The notes beneath the pieces are model-generated. The model did no database searches, was not told the DNA's origin, and worked only from the letters and a program-made list of their open reading frames with translations. Below are positions 33,957 through 40,905 of a DNA stretch of 64,000 bases, in pieces. A program made the translations under genes and the position numbers. Origin of the DNA: Vibrio spartinae (GTDB lineage Bacteria > Pseudomonadota > Gammaproteobacteria > Enterobacterales > Vibrionaceae); NCBI RefSeq assembly GCF_024347135.1, contig NZ_AP024907.1:1045001-1109000 (forward strand). The letters run 5' to 3'. Every line of letters begins with the position of its first letter. Position 1 is the first letter of the stretch.

Positions 33957-34283
33957 ACGGTGAACTTCCTGAATTCAATGGGCAATAGCATATAAGTGTG
34001 GGCGGGTTGTTAAAAATCAAGTAAAACCGACGATATCCATTGATAAATCTGCGTCAGTCGGTACTGATCCTGATGTGTATCGATTGATTTTACCAGACAG
34101 GCTCGCGATTAAAACATGATGAGAAATATCACGACAACACAAATGCTTAGCCAGTTTAGCTGATTGAGACTCATTTTTACCGATTCCAGAAATGTGGCAT
34201 TCTCGGTCGAGAACAATGAGCATATTAGAAGGTGATTATGAAATAATCATGACAGCCTTCCGCGATGCTTTTTTCTCGGTCTT
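33957..34283. other. Intergenic region with palindrome, no convincing gene
   Basis: A 327-base stretch between the SDR gene and cnoX. It contains a 68-codon minus-strand frame (34017-34223) with no ribosome site and no recognisable family, and a perfect 7-bp inverted repeat TGATTAT-GAA-ATAATCA at 34233-34249 just upstream of that frame. I do not call a gene here. Confidence 0.5.
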
Positions 34284-35111
34284 CTAAGCGGCTTTGTTGA
34301 GAATGTCATCAAGCCAGCGGGTTGGCAGCAGGCGTTTAAGCACGGCAAAAACTTGTGTGGGTCTGGTAATTCGATATCGGATTTTGGGCGTGGGGCTTTC
34401 TAAGGCATGAAGAATTGAAGGCAGACAGTCTTCCGGTGGCAATGTGAACCGATTGTTGGACTTTTCTTGATTCAGGCGCTCAATCTGTTGTTGATATGCT
34501 TGGGCGTGAACACTGTTTTGTGGTGTCACCCAACGTAAGAATGCCGCCAGTGCATTTTCGCGAAATTGTGTCTCGATTGGCCCGGGCTCAAGAATACTGA
34601 TATGAATGTCAGTTTGTTTGAGTTCGAGACGCAGCGTATCACTCCAGCCTTCGAGTGCAAATTTTGAGGCATTATAGGCACCGCGATATTTCATCGCAGC
34701 AAATCCCAGAACCGAACTATTCTGAATGATCCTGCCATGACCTTGTCGGCGAAAGTGTGGTAGCAGTTTGGTGGTGAGATCGTGCCAACCAAAAAAATTG
34801 GTTTCGAATTGCGCTCTCATTGCCTGAGTGGGGAGGTCTTCAAGCGCACCGGGTTGACCATAAGCACCGTTATTGAACAGCGCATCGAGACGGTGATTGG
34901 TTCGTGCCATCACGTCTTCGATCGCGGCGTCAATGGTTGCCGGATTGGTTACATCAAGATGGATCGCTGTCAGGCCTTCATCTTGAAGTCGTTGTACATC
35001 TGCAATGTGTCTGCATGAGGCAATGACGTGATAGCCTTGTTGATGTAAAGCATGAGCAGTGACGTAGCCGATACCCGATGAGCATCCGGTGATGAGTATT
35101 GTTTTAGACAT
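34284..35111 (-). CDS. Short-chain dehydrogenase/reductase (YbbO-like)
   Basis: A 275-residue classical SDR. The cofactor motif TGxxxGIG (ITGCSSGIGYVTA) is at the N-terminus, NNGAYG replaces NNAG, and the catalytic Ser-Tyr-Lys set lies in NSSVLGF and YNASKFALEG. The sequence most resembles the YbbO branch, NADP-dependent reductases of broad aldehyde/lipid substrates, but the substrate cannot be read from sequence. It lies 45 bases downstream of the yfcH-like gene and may be co-transcribed with it. Confidence 0.9.
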   Translation of the reverse strand: MSKTILITGCSSGIGYVTAHALHQQGYHVIASCRHIADVQRLQDEGLTAIHLDVTNPATIDAAIEDVMARTNHRLDALFNNGAYGQPGALEDLPTQAMRAQFETNFFGWHDLTTKLLPHFRRQGHGRIIQNSSVLGFAAMKYRGAYNASKFALEGWSDTLRLELKQTDIHISILEPGPIETQFRENALAAFLRWVTPQNSVHAQAYQQQIERLNQEKSNNRFTLPPEDCLPSILHALESPTPKIRYRITRPTQVFAVLKRLLPTRWLDDILNKAA

Positions 35112-35156
35112 AGTTTCCTCGTGGGGATGCCGTCATTGCCACACCACCGATTGATG

Positions 35157-36077
35157 TTATGGCAATGTCTGCAAAATCTGTTTGAGTGCTGGTTCCAGAT
35201 GAGAGTACTGAAATTTAAATCCGAGTTCTGTTAATTTTTTCGGCTTCGCGTGAGTGCTATCGAGCAGTAGTGTCGCTGATTCTCCCATGATCAGCCGAAT
35301 TGCCCACGCAGGAACCGACATCACATGGGGTCTGTGCAGTGTTTTTGCCAGTGTTTTACTGAAGATTTTGTTCGAAACCGGATGGGGGGCGCAGAGGTTG
35401 AATGGCCCGTGAGCATAGGTGGTCGCTAATAAAAAAAGAATGCCCTGAACCATATCATAAATATGAATCCAAGGCAGATACTGATTGCCCGAGCCTATCC
35501 GGCCCCCGCAACCGAACCGATAGGGCAGCAGCATTTTTTGTAATGCGCCACCGTCTGCTGATAGAACGACCCCTGTTCTGAGTAGGCAAACCCGGGTACT
35601 TTCAGACTCAGCTTTTTTGGCGATATTTTCCCAGGTGACACACACTGAGTGAGAGAACTCATTACTTTGAACTTGCAGGCTTTCATCAATCGGATGATCT
35701 TGTTGATCACCGTAGAAACCGACAGCAGAGCCACTGATGAACACGGATGGTGGAGATGAACTGGCATGAATGAGCTCAACAAGTTTTTCAGTGATTTGCC
35801 AGCGACTCTGACAAATGGCTTGTTTCTGCGTATCCGTCCATCGCCGATCAGCAATTGGTTCTCCGGCGAGGTTAATCACAGCATCGACATGGTTGAGATC
35901 ATGGAGGTTGTCTAAGCTGGCGATCAATTCAAGGGGATAATGGGTAAGATGACTGAGCTTTTCCCGAGTTTGTTTCTCTGAACGAGTCAATACAACAATT
36001 TCATGTTCATGGGTGATAAGCTGCTTGATTAATTCACTGCCGATGAGTCCTGAACCGCCGGTAATCAATATTTTCAT
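35157..36077 (-). CDS. yfcH: TIGR01777-family NAD-dependent epimerase (YfcH-like)
   Basis: A 306-residue extended SDR related to plant and bacterial SulA/YfcH proteins; substrate unknown. It has the N-terminal motif ILITGGSGLIGSELIKQL, the VINLAGEPIADRRW motif diagnostic for the family, the FISGSAVGFYGDQ strand and the C-terminal DUF1731 part (GESATLLLDSTHAKPKKL). It is first of a likely two-gene unit with the SDR downstream. It is divergent from the DUF1538 operon, and the two share a 329-base control region. Confidence 0.9.
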   Translation of the reverse strand: MKILITGGSGLIGSELIKQLITHEHEIVVLTRSEKQTREKLSHLTHYPLELIASLDNLHDLNHVDAVINLAGEPIADRRWTDTQKQAICQSRWQITEKLVELIHASSSPPSVFISGSAVGFYGDQQDHPIDESLQVQSNEFSHSVCVTWENIAKKAESESTRVCLLRTGVVLSADGGALQKMLLPYRFGCGGRIGSGNQYLPWIHIYDMVQGILFLLATTYAHGPFNLCAPHPVSNKIFSKTLAKTLHRPHVMSVPAWAIRLIMGESATLLLDSTHAKPKKLTELGFKFQYSHLEPALKQILQTLP

Positions 36078-36406
36078 ATCCTATCCATTTCATGTTGTTC
36101 GAATATACCTGTGATGGTTTGAGGTGATTCTATCCGTTGGTTTTATTCATTACATTTCATTATATATAGAGTAATCATAAATGATTTCAGAAAGTAGAGC
36201 CGCGGAGCCGCGGAGGTGTTCGTGTTATATTTTTGTGATTGGTTCTTGGTTTTAGCCGATGAATTTAGCAAAGTCACACGCAATCTTATACGGATCTGTC
36301 ATCATATAATCAAGTTGTTCCATACCATGCAGCTCGTCAAAGATGCTCGCCACAAAGACCTTTTCCTCTCGGGATGGGGGTGTCAGTTTGGCTCAAGTGA
36401 GGAGAA
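36078..36406. other. Control region and structured leader of the DUF1538 operon
   Basis: A 329-base gap between divergent yfcH and the DUF1538 operon. It holds an AT-rich promoter-like stretch (TATATA near 36161-36167), a G+C-rich tandem octamer that folds as CCGC-GGAGCC-GCGG (36200-36214), a UUGGU-UUUA-GCCGA hairpin (36246-36259) inside a larger possible pairing (CGTGT near 36221 with ACACG near 36276), and a UUUUCCUC tract at 36361-36368 able to pair with the ribosome site of the first gene. An upstream frame (36216-36410) runs through it. Confidence 0.55.
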
Positions 36407-36410
36407 ATGA
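36216..36410 (+). CDS. Possible upstream ORF overlapping the DUF1538 operon start
   Basis: A 62-64 codon frame. GTG 36222 lies five bases after GGAGG (36212-36216), and GTG 36216 is an alternative overlapping that box. It ends at TGA 36408-36410, overlapping the ATG of the next gene as ATGA. Translation through it would melt the helix that can mask the next ribosome site. The peptide, with a hydrophobic start ([12 protein letters not shown]), matches nothing I know and may be a chance frame; the case rests on ribosome site, overlap and position. Confidence 0.3.
   Translation: MFVLYFCDWFLVLADEFSKVTRNLIRICHHIIKLFHTMQLVKDARHKDLFLSGWGCQFGSSEEK
36361..36406 (+). promoter_or_regulatory. Ribosome-site-masking helix before DUF1538 operon
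   Basis: TTTTCCTC (36361-36368) can pair over all eight bases (one G-U) with GAGGAGAA (36399-36406), which is the ribosome binding site directly before ATG 36407; the loop is 30 bases. This would block translation unless opened by an upstream fold, protein or ribosome. Confidence 0.5.
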
Positions 36411-37141
36411 AAGCATTCATCGCGTTACTCAGAGTCATGCTGGGAAGTTTTAAAGATCTACTCCCGATTATTTTGGTTATTGCATTTTTCCAGTTAATCA
36501 TTTTGCAACAACCTCTCCCGGATTTGATTTCAATTTTGGGGGGATTGTTATTTGTTGTTCTCGGCTTGACGTTTTTTATTTTTGGTTTGGAAATGGGGTT
36601 GTTTCCGATCGGTGAAAGTATGGCTCAGGCACTTGCTAAGAAAGGGAGTTTGTTCGGGTTATTAGGGTTCGCTTTTTGTTTGGGGTTTGGAACCACGATT
36701 GCAGAGCCGGCATTGACAGCGGTTGCTGCTGAGGCTGCAAAGATCGCAGCCTCGGGTGGTGTGATTGAGATGACTGCGCAATCGATGAATGACTATACCA
36801 TGGGATTACGATTAACAGTGGCCTTGTCAGTCGGTCTTGCCATTGTTTTAGGGGTCTTGAGAATTCTGAAGGGGTGGTCGATTCACTTGATGATTATCTG
36901 TGGTTATTCGTGTGTCATGATCCTGACCGTTTTCGCACCTGAAACCATTATCGGGATTGCTTATGACTCAGGCGGTGTAACAACATCGACGATTACGGTT
37001 CCTTTGGTGACCGCGTTAGGGGTTGGACTGGCCTCTTCGATTAAAGGGCGCAATCCAATGGTGGATGGGTTTGGACTGATCGCGTTTGCATCGCTGCTCC
37101 CGATGATTTTTGTGATGATTTTTGGGATGGCGATAGCATGA
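36407..37141 (+). CDS. umpA: DUF1538 membrane protein, first subunit (UmpA-like)
   Basis: A 244-residue polytopic inner-membrane protein of the DUF1538 family with six to seven hydrophobic segments. Family marks are [14 protein letters not shown] in the middle and the C-terminal [25 protein letters not shown] block, also present in the next gene. A DUF1538 protein pair (UmpAB) from Halomonas has, as I recall, been reported as a two-component Na+(Li+,K+)/H+ antiporter; cation exchange is therefore the best guess but not shown here. Strong GAGGAG site. It overlaps the next gene by four bases. Confidence 0.88.
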   Translation: MKAFIALLRVMLGSFKDLLPIILVIAFFQLIILQQPLPDLISILGGLLFVVLGLTFFIFGLEMGLFPIGESMAQALAKKGSLFGLLGFAFCLGFGTTIAEPALTAVAAEAAKIAASGGVIEMTAQSMNDYTMGLRLTVALSVGLAIVLGVLRILKGWSIHLMIICGYSCVMILTVFAPETIIGIAYDSGGVTTSTITVPLVTALGVGLASSIKGRNPMVDGFGLIAFASLLPMIFVMIFGMAIA

Positions 37142-37935
37142 TAACCATGACACATTTCTTTCAAGTTTTATGGACCACAATTCTGGATGTGTTACCGATT
37201 GCTGTCATTTTGTTTGTATTTCAGTTGGTCATATTGCGTAAGCCTGTTGCCCGTTTACCCCATGTGATTCTAGGGTTTGGGTACGTCATTCTGGGACTGT
37301 CTCTTTTCTTAATGGGGTTAGATGCCGCATTGTTTCCGCTGGGGGAGATGATGGCCCAGCAGTTGACCGCGCCCTCATTTCTTGCTCAAGTCCGTTTGAA
37401 TGATGCAGAACTGTACCATTGGATCAATTACTATTGGGTTTATCTGTTTGCATTTTGTATCGGGTTTAGTACGACGATCGCTGAACCATCTTTGATTGCT
37501 GTTGCGATTAAAGCCAATAAAGTGTCTGGTGGTTCGATTGGTGTGAATGGTTTGAGGATTGCAGTCGCTTTAGGTGTGGCATTCGGTATTACGTTGGGGA
37601 GTTACCGCATTGTCGTGGGTGACCCGTTGCATTATTACATCATTATTGGTTATTTGCTGGTGGTGATTCAGACATTTTATGCCCCCAAGATGATCGTGCC
37701 TTTAGCTTATGATTCCGGCGGCGTCACCACATCAACGGTCACTGTACCCGTTGTTACGGCGCTGGGGTTAGGACTTGCATCAACGGTTCCGGGGCGGAGT
37801 CCGTTGATCGATGGATTTGGTTTGATCGCATTCGCTAGCCTTTTTCCCATGATATCTGTGATGGGATATGCGCAAGTGACACAGTGGTTGAATCGTAAAC
37901 GCTCTCTGATGGAGAAAAAAGACAATGCGCTTTAA
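37138..37935 (+). CDS. umpB: DUF1538 membrane protein, second subunit (UmpB-like)
   Basis: A 265-residue paralogue of the preceding protein, with the same central motif ([14 protein letters not shown]) and C-terminal [20 protein letters not shown] block, about seven membrane segments and a short positively charged cytoplasmic tail ([10 protein letters not shown]). The two probably form a pseudo-symmetric heterodimer: each half contributes one AEP helix and one GGVTTST loop, a layout expected of an ion path. The start overlaps the previous stop (ATGA), and the stop lies 11 bases inside the PII-like gene, so all are coupled. Confidence 0.88.
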   Translation: MITMTHFFQVLWTTILDVLPIAVILFVFQLVILRKPVARLPHVILGFGYVILGLSLFLMGLDAALFPLGEMMAQQLTAPSFLAQVRLNDAELYHWINYYWVYLFAFCIGFSTTIAEPSLIAVAIKANKVSGGSIGVNGLRIAVALGVAFGITLGSYRIVVGDPLHYYIIIGYLLVVIQTFYAPKMIVPLAYDSGGVTTSTVTVPVVTALGLGLASTVPGRSPLIDGFGLIAFASLFPMISVMGYAQVTQWLNRKRSLMEKKDNAL

Positions 37936-38275
37936 ATTAATCGTTGCCTTTGTTGAAGATGGCAAAACAGACAAAGTATTAGACGCCGCCAGACAAGCAG
38001 GAGCGACAGGCGCAACTGTGATCAATAATGCCAGAGGAGAAGGTCTCAATCAGAAAACCACCTTCTTTGGTCTGACATTGGAGGTACAGAAGGATATGGT
38101 GCTCTTTGTCGTTGAAGAGCATTTGTCTCGTCAGATTTTGGAGACAATTAATGAAGTCGGGGAGTTTGAAACGGAGTCGGGGCAGGGAATCGCCTTTCAA
38201 ATTGATATTGAAGATGTCGTTGGCATCTCTCATCAGGTTGAAAAGTTAACCAAATATGTTGAGGACGAATTATGA
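37925..38275 (+). CDS. PII-like signalling protein of the DUF1538 operon
   Basis: A 116-residue protein of the PII/GlnB-like superfamily. It has the ferredoxin-like pattern: strand [18 protein letters not shown], helix, strand GATVINNARGEG (where the T-loop begins), strand ITLEV-like FFGLTLEVQKDMVLFVVEE, helix and a C-terminal strand. The T-loop lacks the uridylylated Tyr51 of GlnB, so it is not a standard nitrogen regulator. PII-like proteins near transporters usually bind adenine nucleotides and gate the transporter. It overlaps both neighbours, so is made in step with the membrane subunits. Confidence 0.85.
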   Translation: MRFKLIVAFVEDGKTDKVLDAARQAGATGATVINNARGEGLNQKTTFFGLTLEVQKDMVLFVVEEHLSRQILETINEVGEFETESGQGIAFQIDIEDVVGISHQVEKLTKYVEDEL

Positions 38276-38685
38276 ATAGACACGATAGTGTGAGAGTCCG
38301 TGATGTGATGACCGAGACCTATGCCCTTGTTGATGGTTTGATGACGGTCTATGAAGCGATTCGAATTGCCAAACAGCAGCAGCTCAAAGCTTTGATTGTC
38401 AATAAACGCCAAGATGATGATGAGTTCGGTATTGTACTGATGAATGACATTGCTAAAAAAGTGCTCGCCAGTAACCGTTCCTCAAAGCGGACGAATATTT
38501 ATGAGATCATGACGAAACCTGCATTGTCAGTGAACCCTGATATGAAGGTTAAATATTGTGCGCGTTTATTTGAGCGGTTTGGTATCAGCCGAGCGCCTGT
38601 GATTGAACATGGCAAAGTGATCGGTATGGTTAGCTACAATAATATTGTCGTCAATGGAATGCTTGAAGAAGACGATCTTGAGTAA
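38272..38685 (+). CDS. Paired CBS-domain protein of the DUF1538 operon
   Basis: A 137-residue soluble protein made of two CBS motifs (VRVRDVMTETYALVDG at the start, NIYEIMTKPALSVNPD in the second half, then ISRAPVIEHGKVIGMVSY). CBS pairs bind AMP, ATP or S-adenosylmethionine and commonly regulate ion transporters. Its start overlaps the PII-like stop (ATGA). With the PII-like protein it gives the operon two separate candidate nucleotide sensors. A hairpin without T run follows (38694-38732). Confidence 0.88.
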   Translation: MNRHDSVRVRDVMTETYALVDGLMTVYEAIRIAKQQQLKALIVNKRQDDDEFGIVLMNDIAKKVLASNRSSKRTNIYEIMTKPALSVNPDMKVKYCARLFERFGISRAPVIEHGKVIGMVSYNNIVVNGMLEEDDLE

Positions 38686-38736
38686 GAAGAGGCTCACCGG
38701 GCATGAGAGATGGATGAGATTGCCCAGAAGAGCCGT

Positions 38737-39012
38737 TTATCGATCAATATGACCTAAATTGCGTTCGGGATCGAATACATCCCGAACGCGTTGCTTCAGC
38801 GTCTTGGCGTCGGGAAAACCTTGGTCTTTCTGCCGTTCCCAAATCTGAATCTCATTACAGAAAATCTCGAAACGCCCGCCTGTATCCGGACAGAGCGAAA
38901 CTTGCTCGATCTCTTCACTGAATGTATGGAGTAACTCTTGTGCTAACCAAGAGGCGCGCAACATCCAATTACATTGACGGCAGTAGAAAATACGAATATT
39001 AATTTTTTGCAT
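38737..39012 (-). CDS. SelT/SelW/SelH (Rdx) family redox protein
   Basis: A 91-residue thioredoxin-like protein with an N-terminal CxxC (YCRQCNWM) where eukaryotic SelW has CxxU. The middle segment VSLCPDTGGRFEI and the C-terminal FPDAKTLKQRVRDVF are typical of the bacterial Rdx family. The start at ATG 39012 is preferred over TTG 39027 because it gives the family length. Reactions are unknown; a thiol redox role is inferred from the CxxC. It is convergent with the DUF1538 operon. Confidence 0.88.
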   Translation of the reverse strand: MQKINIRIFYCRQCNWMLRASWLAQELLHTFSEEIEQVSLCPDTGGRFEIFCNEIQIWERQKDQGFPDAKTLKQRVRDVFDPERNLGHIDR

Positions 39013-39160
39013 GAATACTGTTCTCAAGTAGGGACCGTTGGGGTGACGTGATCATATAAAAATACATCTAAAAAAAGCAAAAAATCCACCCAATTTCTTT
39101 TTCTGGCTGAGCTAACGAGTCCGCGTGAATGTTTATTTCGTGATGTCTGTTACATCATTT

Positions 39161-39187
39161 AGGGGGCTGATTTAATCAAGCCCCCCG
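39161..39187 (-). terminator. Terminator-like hairpin after toxS
   Basis: GGGGGCT / AGCCCCC with inner TGA/TCA pairing; on the minus strand it is followed by only a short AT-rich tail, so strength is uncertain. Confidence 0.55.
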
Positions 39188-39217
39188 ACTGTAACAAACT
39201 GACTTTCTTCAACAGAA

Positions 39218-39733
39218 TTAGTTTTTAAAGAGGATGGTTGAGTCGTGATTGAGACTGGTCAGCAGCAGCGTTTTACTGTCAATGATATCAACTCGTCTGC
39301 TTTGTTGGGCATCCATTTTAAAAAACTGCTTGATCAGATTTAATTGCTTTGGCGTAAAATCTTTACTCTCGCTGGAAGAAACATCTTTAAACTCGGTCGG
39401 AGAGATCAGTAGATAGTTTTCACTGAGTTCCCAAGTTCCGGTTTCTGATATATCTATTTTACTCTCTGGTTCTTTCCCATTGGCATATAACTGAATCACG
39501 GAGACACGGATATATGTTTTGTTGGGGAGATATTTGACGTTCGAGACAACGTCAACCCGACGGAGCGGACCAACCGAGGCGACTTCATTTTTACTTTCGA
39601 TCAGGGTGACGACTTTGGACTGCCATTCACTTGATATCAGCACTTGCTTGAGTTTCAGGTCACTCCCCCAGTATAGCCAAGCACTTAAAGCAATGGATGC
39701 AAGTAGCGTAAGCGTCGCGATGCGTTGGTTCAT
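39218..39733 (-). CDS. toxS: ToxR accessory protein ToxS
   Basis: Bitopic inner-membrane protein that stabilises ToxR through its periplasmic domain. From ATG 39733 it has 171 residues: a short cytoplasmic start, a TM segment (about 6-22) and the diagnostic WLYWGSDLKLKQVL just after it, then a periplasmic beta-rich domain. An ATG at 39748 would add five residues and overlap toxR by ten bases. It forms an operon with toxR and is oriented away from htpG, as in other vibrios. Confidence 0.93.
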   Translation of the reverse strand: MNQRIATLTLLASIALSAWLYWGSDLKLKQVLISSEWQSKVVTLIESKNEVASVGPLRRVDVVSNVKYLPNKTYIRVSVIQLYANGKEPESKIDISETGTWELSENYLLISPTEFKDVSSSESKDFTPKQLNLIKQFFKMDAQQSRRVDIIDSKTLLLTSLNHDSTILFKN

Positions 39734-39738
39734 CTTTT

Positions 39739-40644
39739 TCACTGGCATACCTTCGAGAGATCCTCTTGATTAACAACAATATTCAAGGTGGCATTTTTGT
39801 CACTGTGTTCTATTGGGTAGATATAGTTCAGTATCATTTTGTTGTCTTGGCCACTGGTGGCAATGACCTGACTCGGTGGTGTGTCCATCGAATGCGCAGC
39901 CCGGTATTTTTTGACACAGAGTTCAATGGACGGCAGCCATGAATTTAACTCAGGATGACTTTTTGGCGTATTAATCGGAATGTCATCAATGACTGTTAAA
40001 TTACGAAACTGAGAGTGAGTGGGTCCGTTATACGTGACTGCAATAATTGGTAAAATGAATGCGATCAGGAAAGTCAGTTTGGTTTTCCAACTCGTTTTTT
40101 GAGAAGCCGATTGCGTCATCGGTACAGTCTCTTGATCGGACGTGATATCGAGCGAACTTTTTTCAGATTCCGTGACAGTGCTATGTGCCGAGACAGTGCT
40201 ATGTGCCGATTCGACCAAGGCACCTTCCTGAAGTGGCAGTAACGCCTCCGACTGATCTTGAGACCCATCTTTGTCTGATGTGTTCGGATTAACAGCAGGA
40301 AGTGGCTCTACGCTAGCGATCAACTGATAGCCACGTTTGGGAACCGTTTTGATATAGCGCGGTGACTTGGTGGAGTCATTGAGCATTTTTCTCAGTGTCG
40401 AAATCGCTTGGGTGAGACTTGAGTCATCGACTTCGAAACCTTGTTTACGCCACACAAAATCATGGAGCTCATTACGACGAATGACCTCATTGGGATGCTG
40501 GGCAAGCATCAATAGAATTCTACTTTCGTTACTCCCTAGCCGAATAGTCTCATTATCATTTTCTTTATCGACCAACGAGTTATTGTTGGGAACGAAAGTA
40601 AAACGTTCAGCCAGAATGAACTTTGAGCTTATGGTATTCATCAA
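39739..40644 (-). CDS. toxR: Transmembrane transcriptional activator ToxR
   Basis: Membrane-bound OmpR-type winged-helix activator of porin and, in pathogens, virulence genes. The 301-residue protein has the DNA-binding domain at about 20-110 (GSNESRILLMLAQHP, RKQGFEVDDSSLTQAISTLRKML, IKTVPKRGYQLIA), an acidic linker of low conservation, one TM (about 188-207) and a periplasmic domain with two cysteines, C243 and C300, which correspond to the disulfide pair of V. cholerae ToxR. The linker contains an 18-base tandem duplication giving SAHSTV twice. The presence of toxRS alone says nothing about pathogenicity; it is ancestral in Vibrionaceae. Confidence 0.96.
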   Translation of the reverse strand: MMNTISSKFILAERFTFVPNNNSLVDKENDNETIRLGSNESRILLMLAQHPNEVIRRNELHDFVWRKQGFEVDDSSLTQAISTLRKMLNDSTKSPRYIKTVPKRGYQLIASVEPLPAVNPNTSDKDGSQDQSEALLPLQEGALVESAHSTVSAHSTVTESEKSSLDITSDQETVPMTQSASQKTSWKTKLTFLIAFILPIIAVTYNGPTHSQFRNLTVIDDIPINTPKSHPELNSWLPSIELCVKKYRAAHSMDTPPSQVIATSGQDNKMILNYIYPIEHSDKNATLNIVVNQEDLSKVCQ

Positions 40645-40810
40645 TGTCTTCTTTTTATGTGTTGAATACTGACGATTTGTTTTGTGATTATCTCAATGTC
40701 TGAGTTAAGGGCGAGTTAAGTTTTCTTGATGCCATTTAGGTATATTGAGATTTCTTGAGCACAGGATAATAAAAATTTTAGAAAAAAACACTGTTTTTAG
40801 ATTGTCTAAC

Positions 40811-40837
40811 CTTGAATTCACTTTCATGACCCACATT
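40811..40837 (+). promoter_or_regulatory. Sigma-32-type heat-shock promoter of htpG
   Basis: CTTGAA (40811-40816), 13-base spacer, CCCACATT (40830-40837); this fits the heat-shock consensus CTTGAA-N11-15-CCCATNT closely. It lies about 70 bases upstream of the htpG start. Confidence 0.75.
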
Positions 40838-40905
40838 TTACTAGCAAGTAAGAATATTTGTATACCTTATGAATCAGTATGAGTGTATTAAGTCATGGAG
40901 CTAGT

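Noticed and set aside
39218..40644. toxRS considered as sign of a virulence island
   Set aside because: toxRS beside htpG is part of the ancestral core of Vibrionaceae; no toxin, integrase or phage gene accompanies it.
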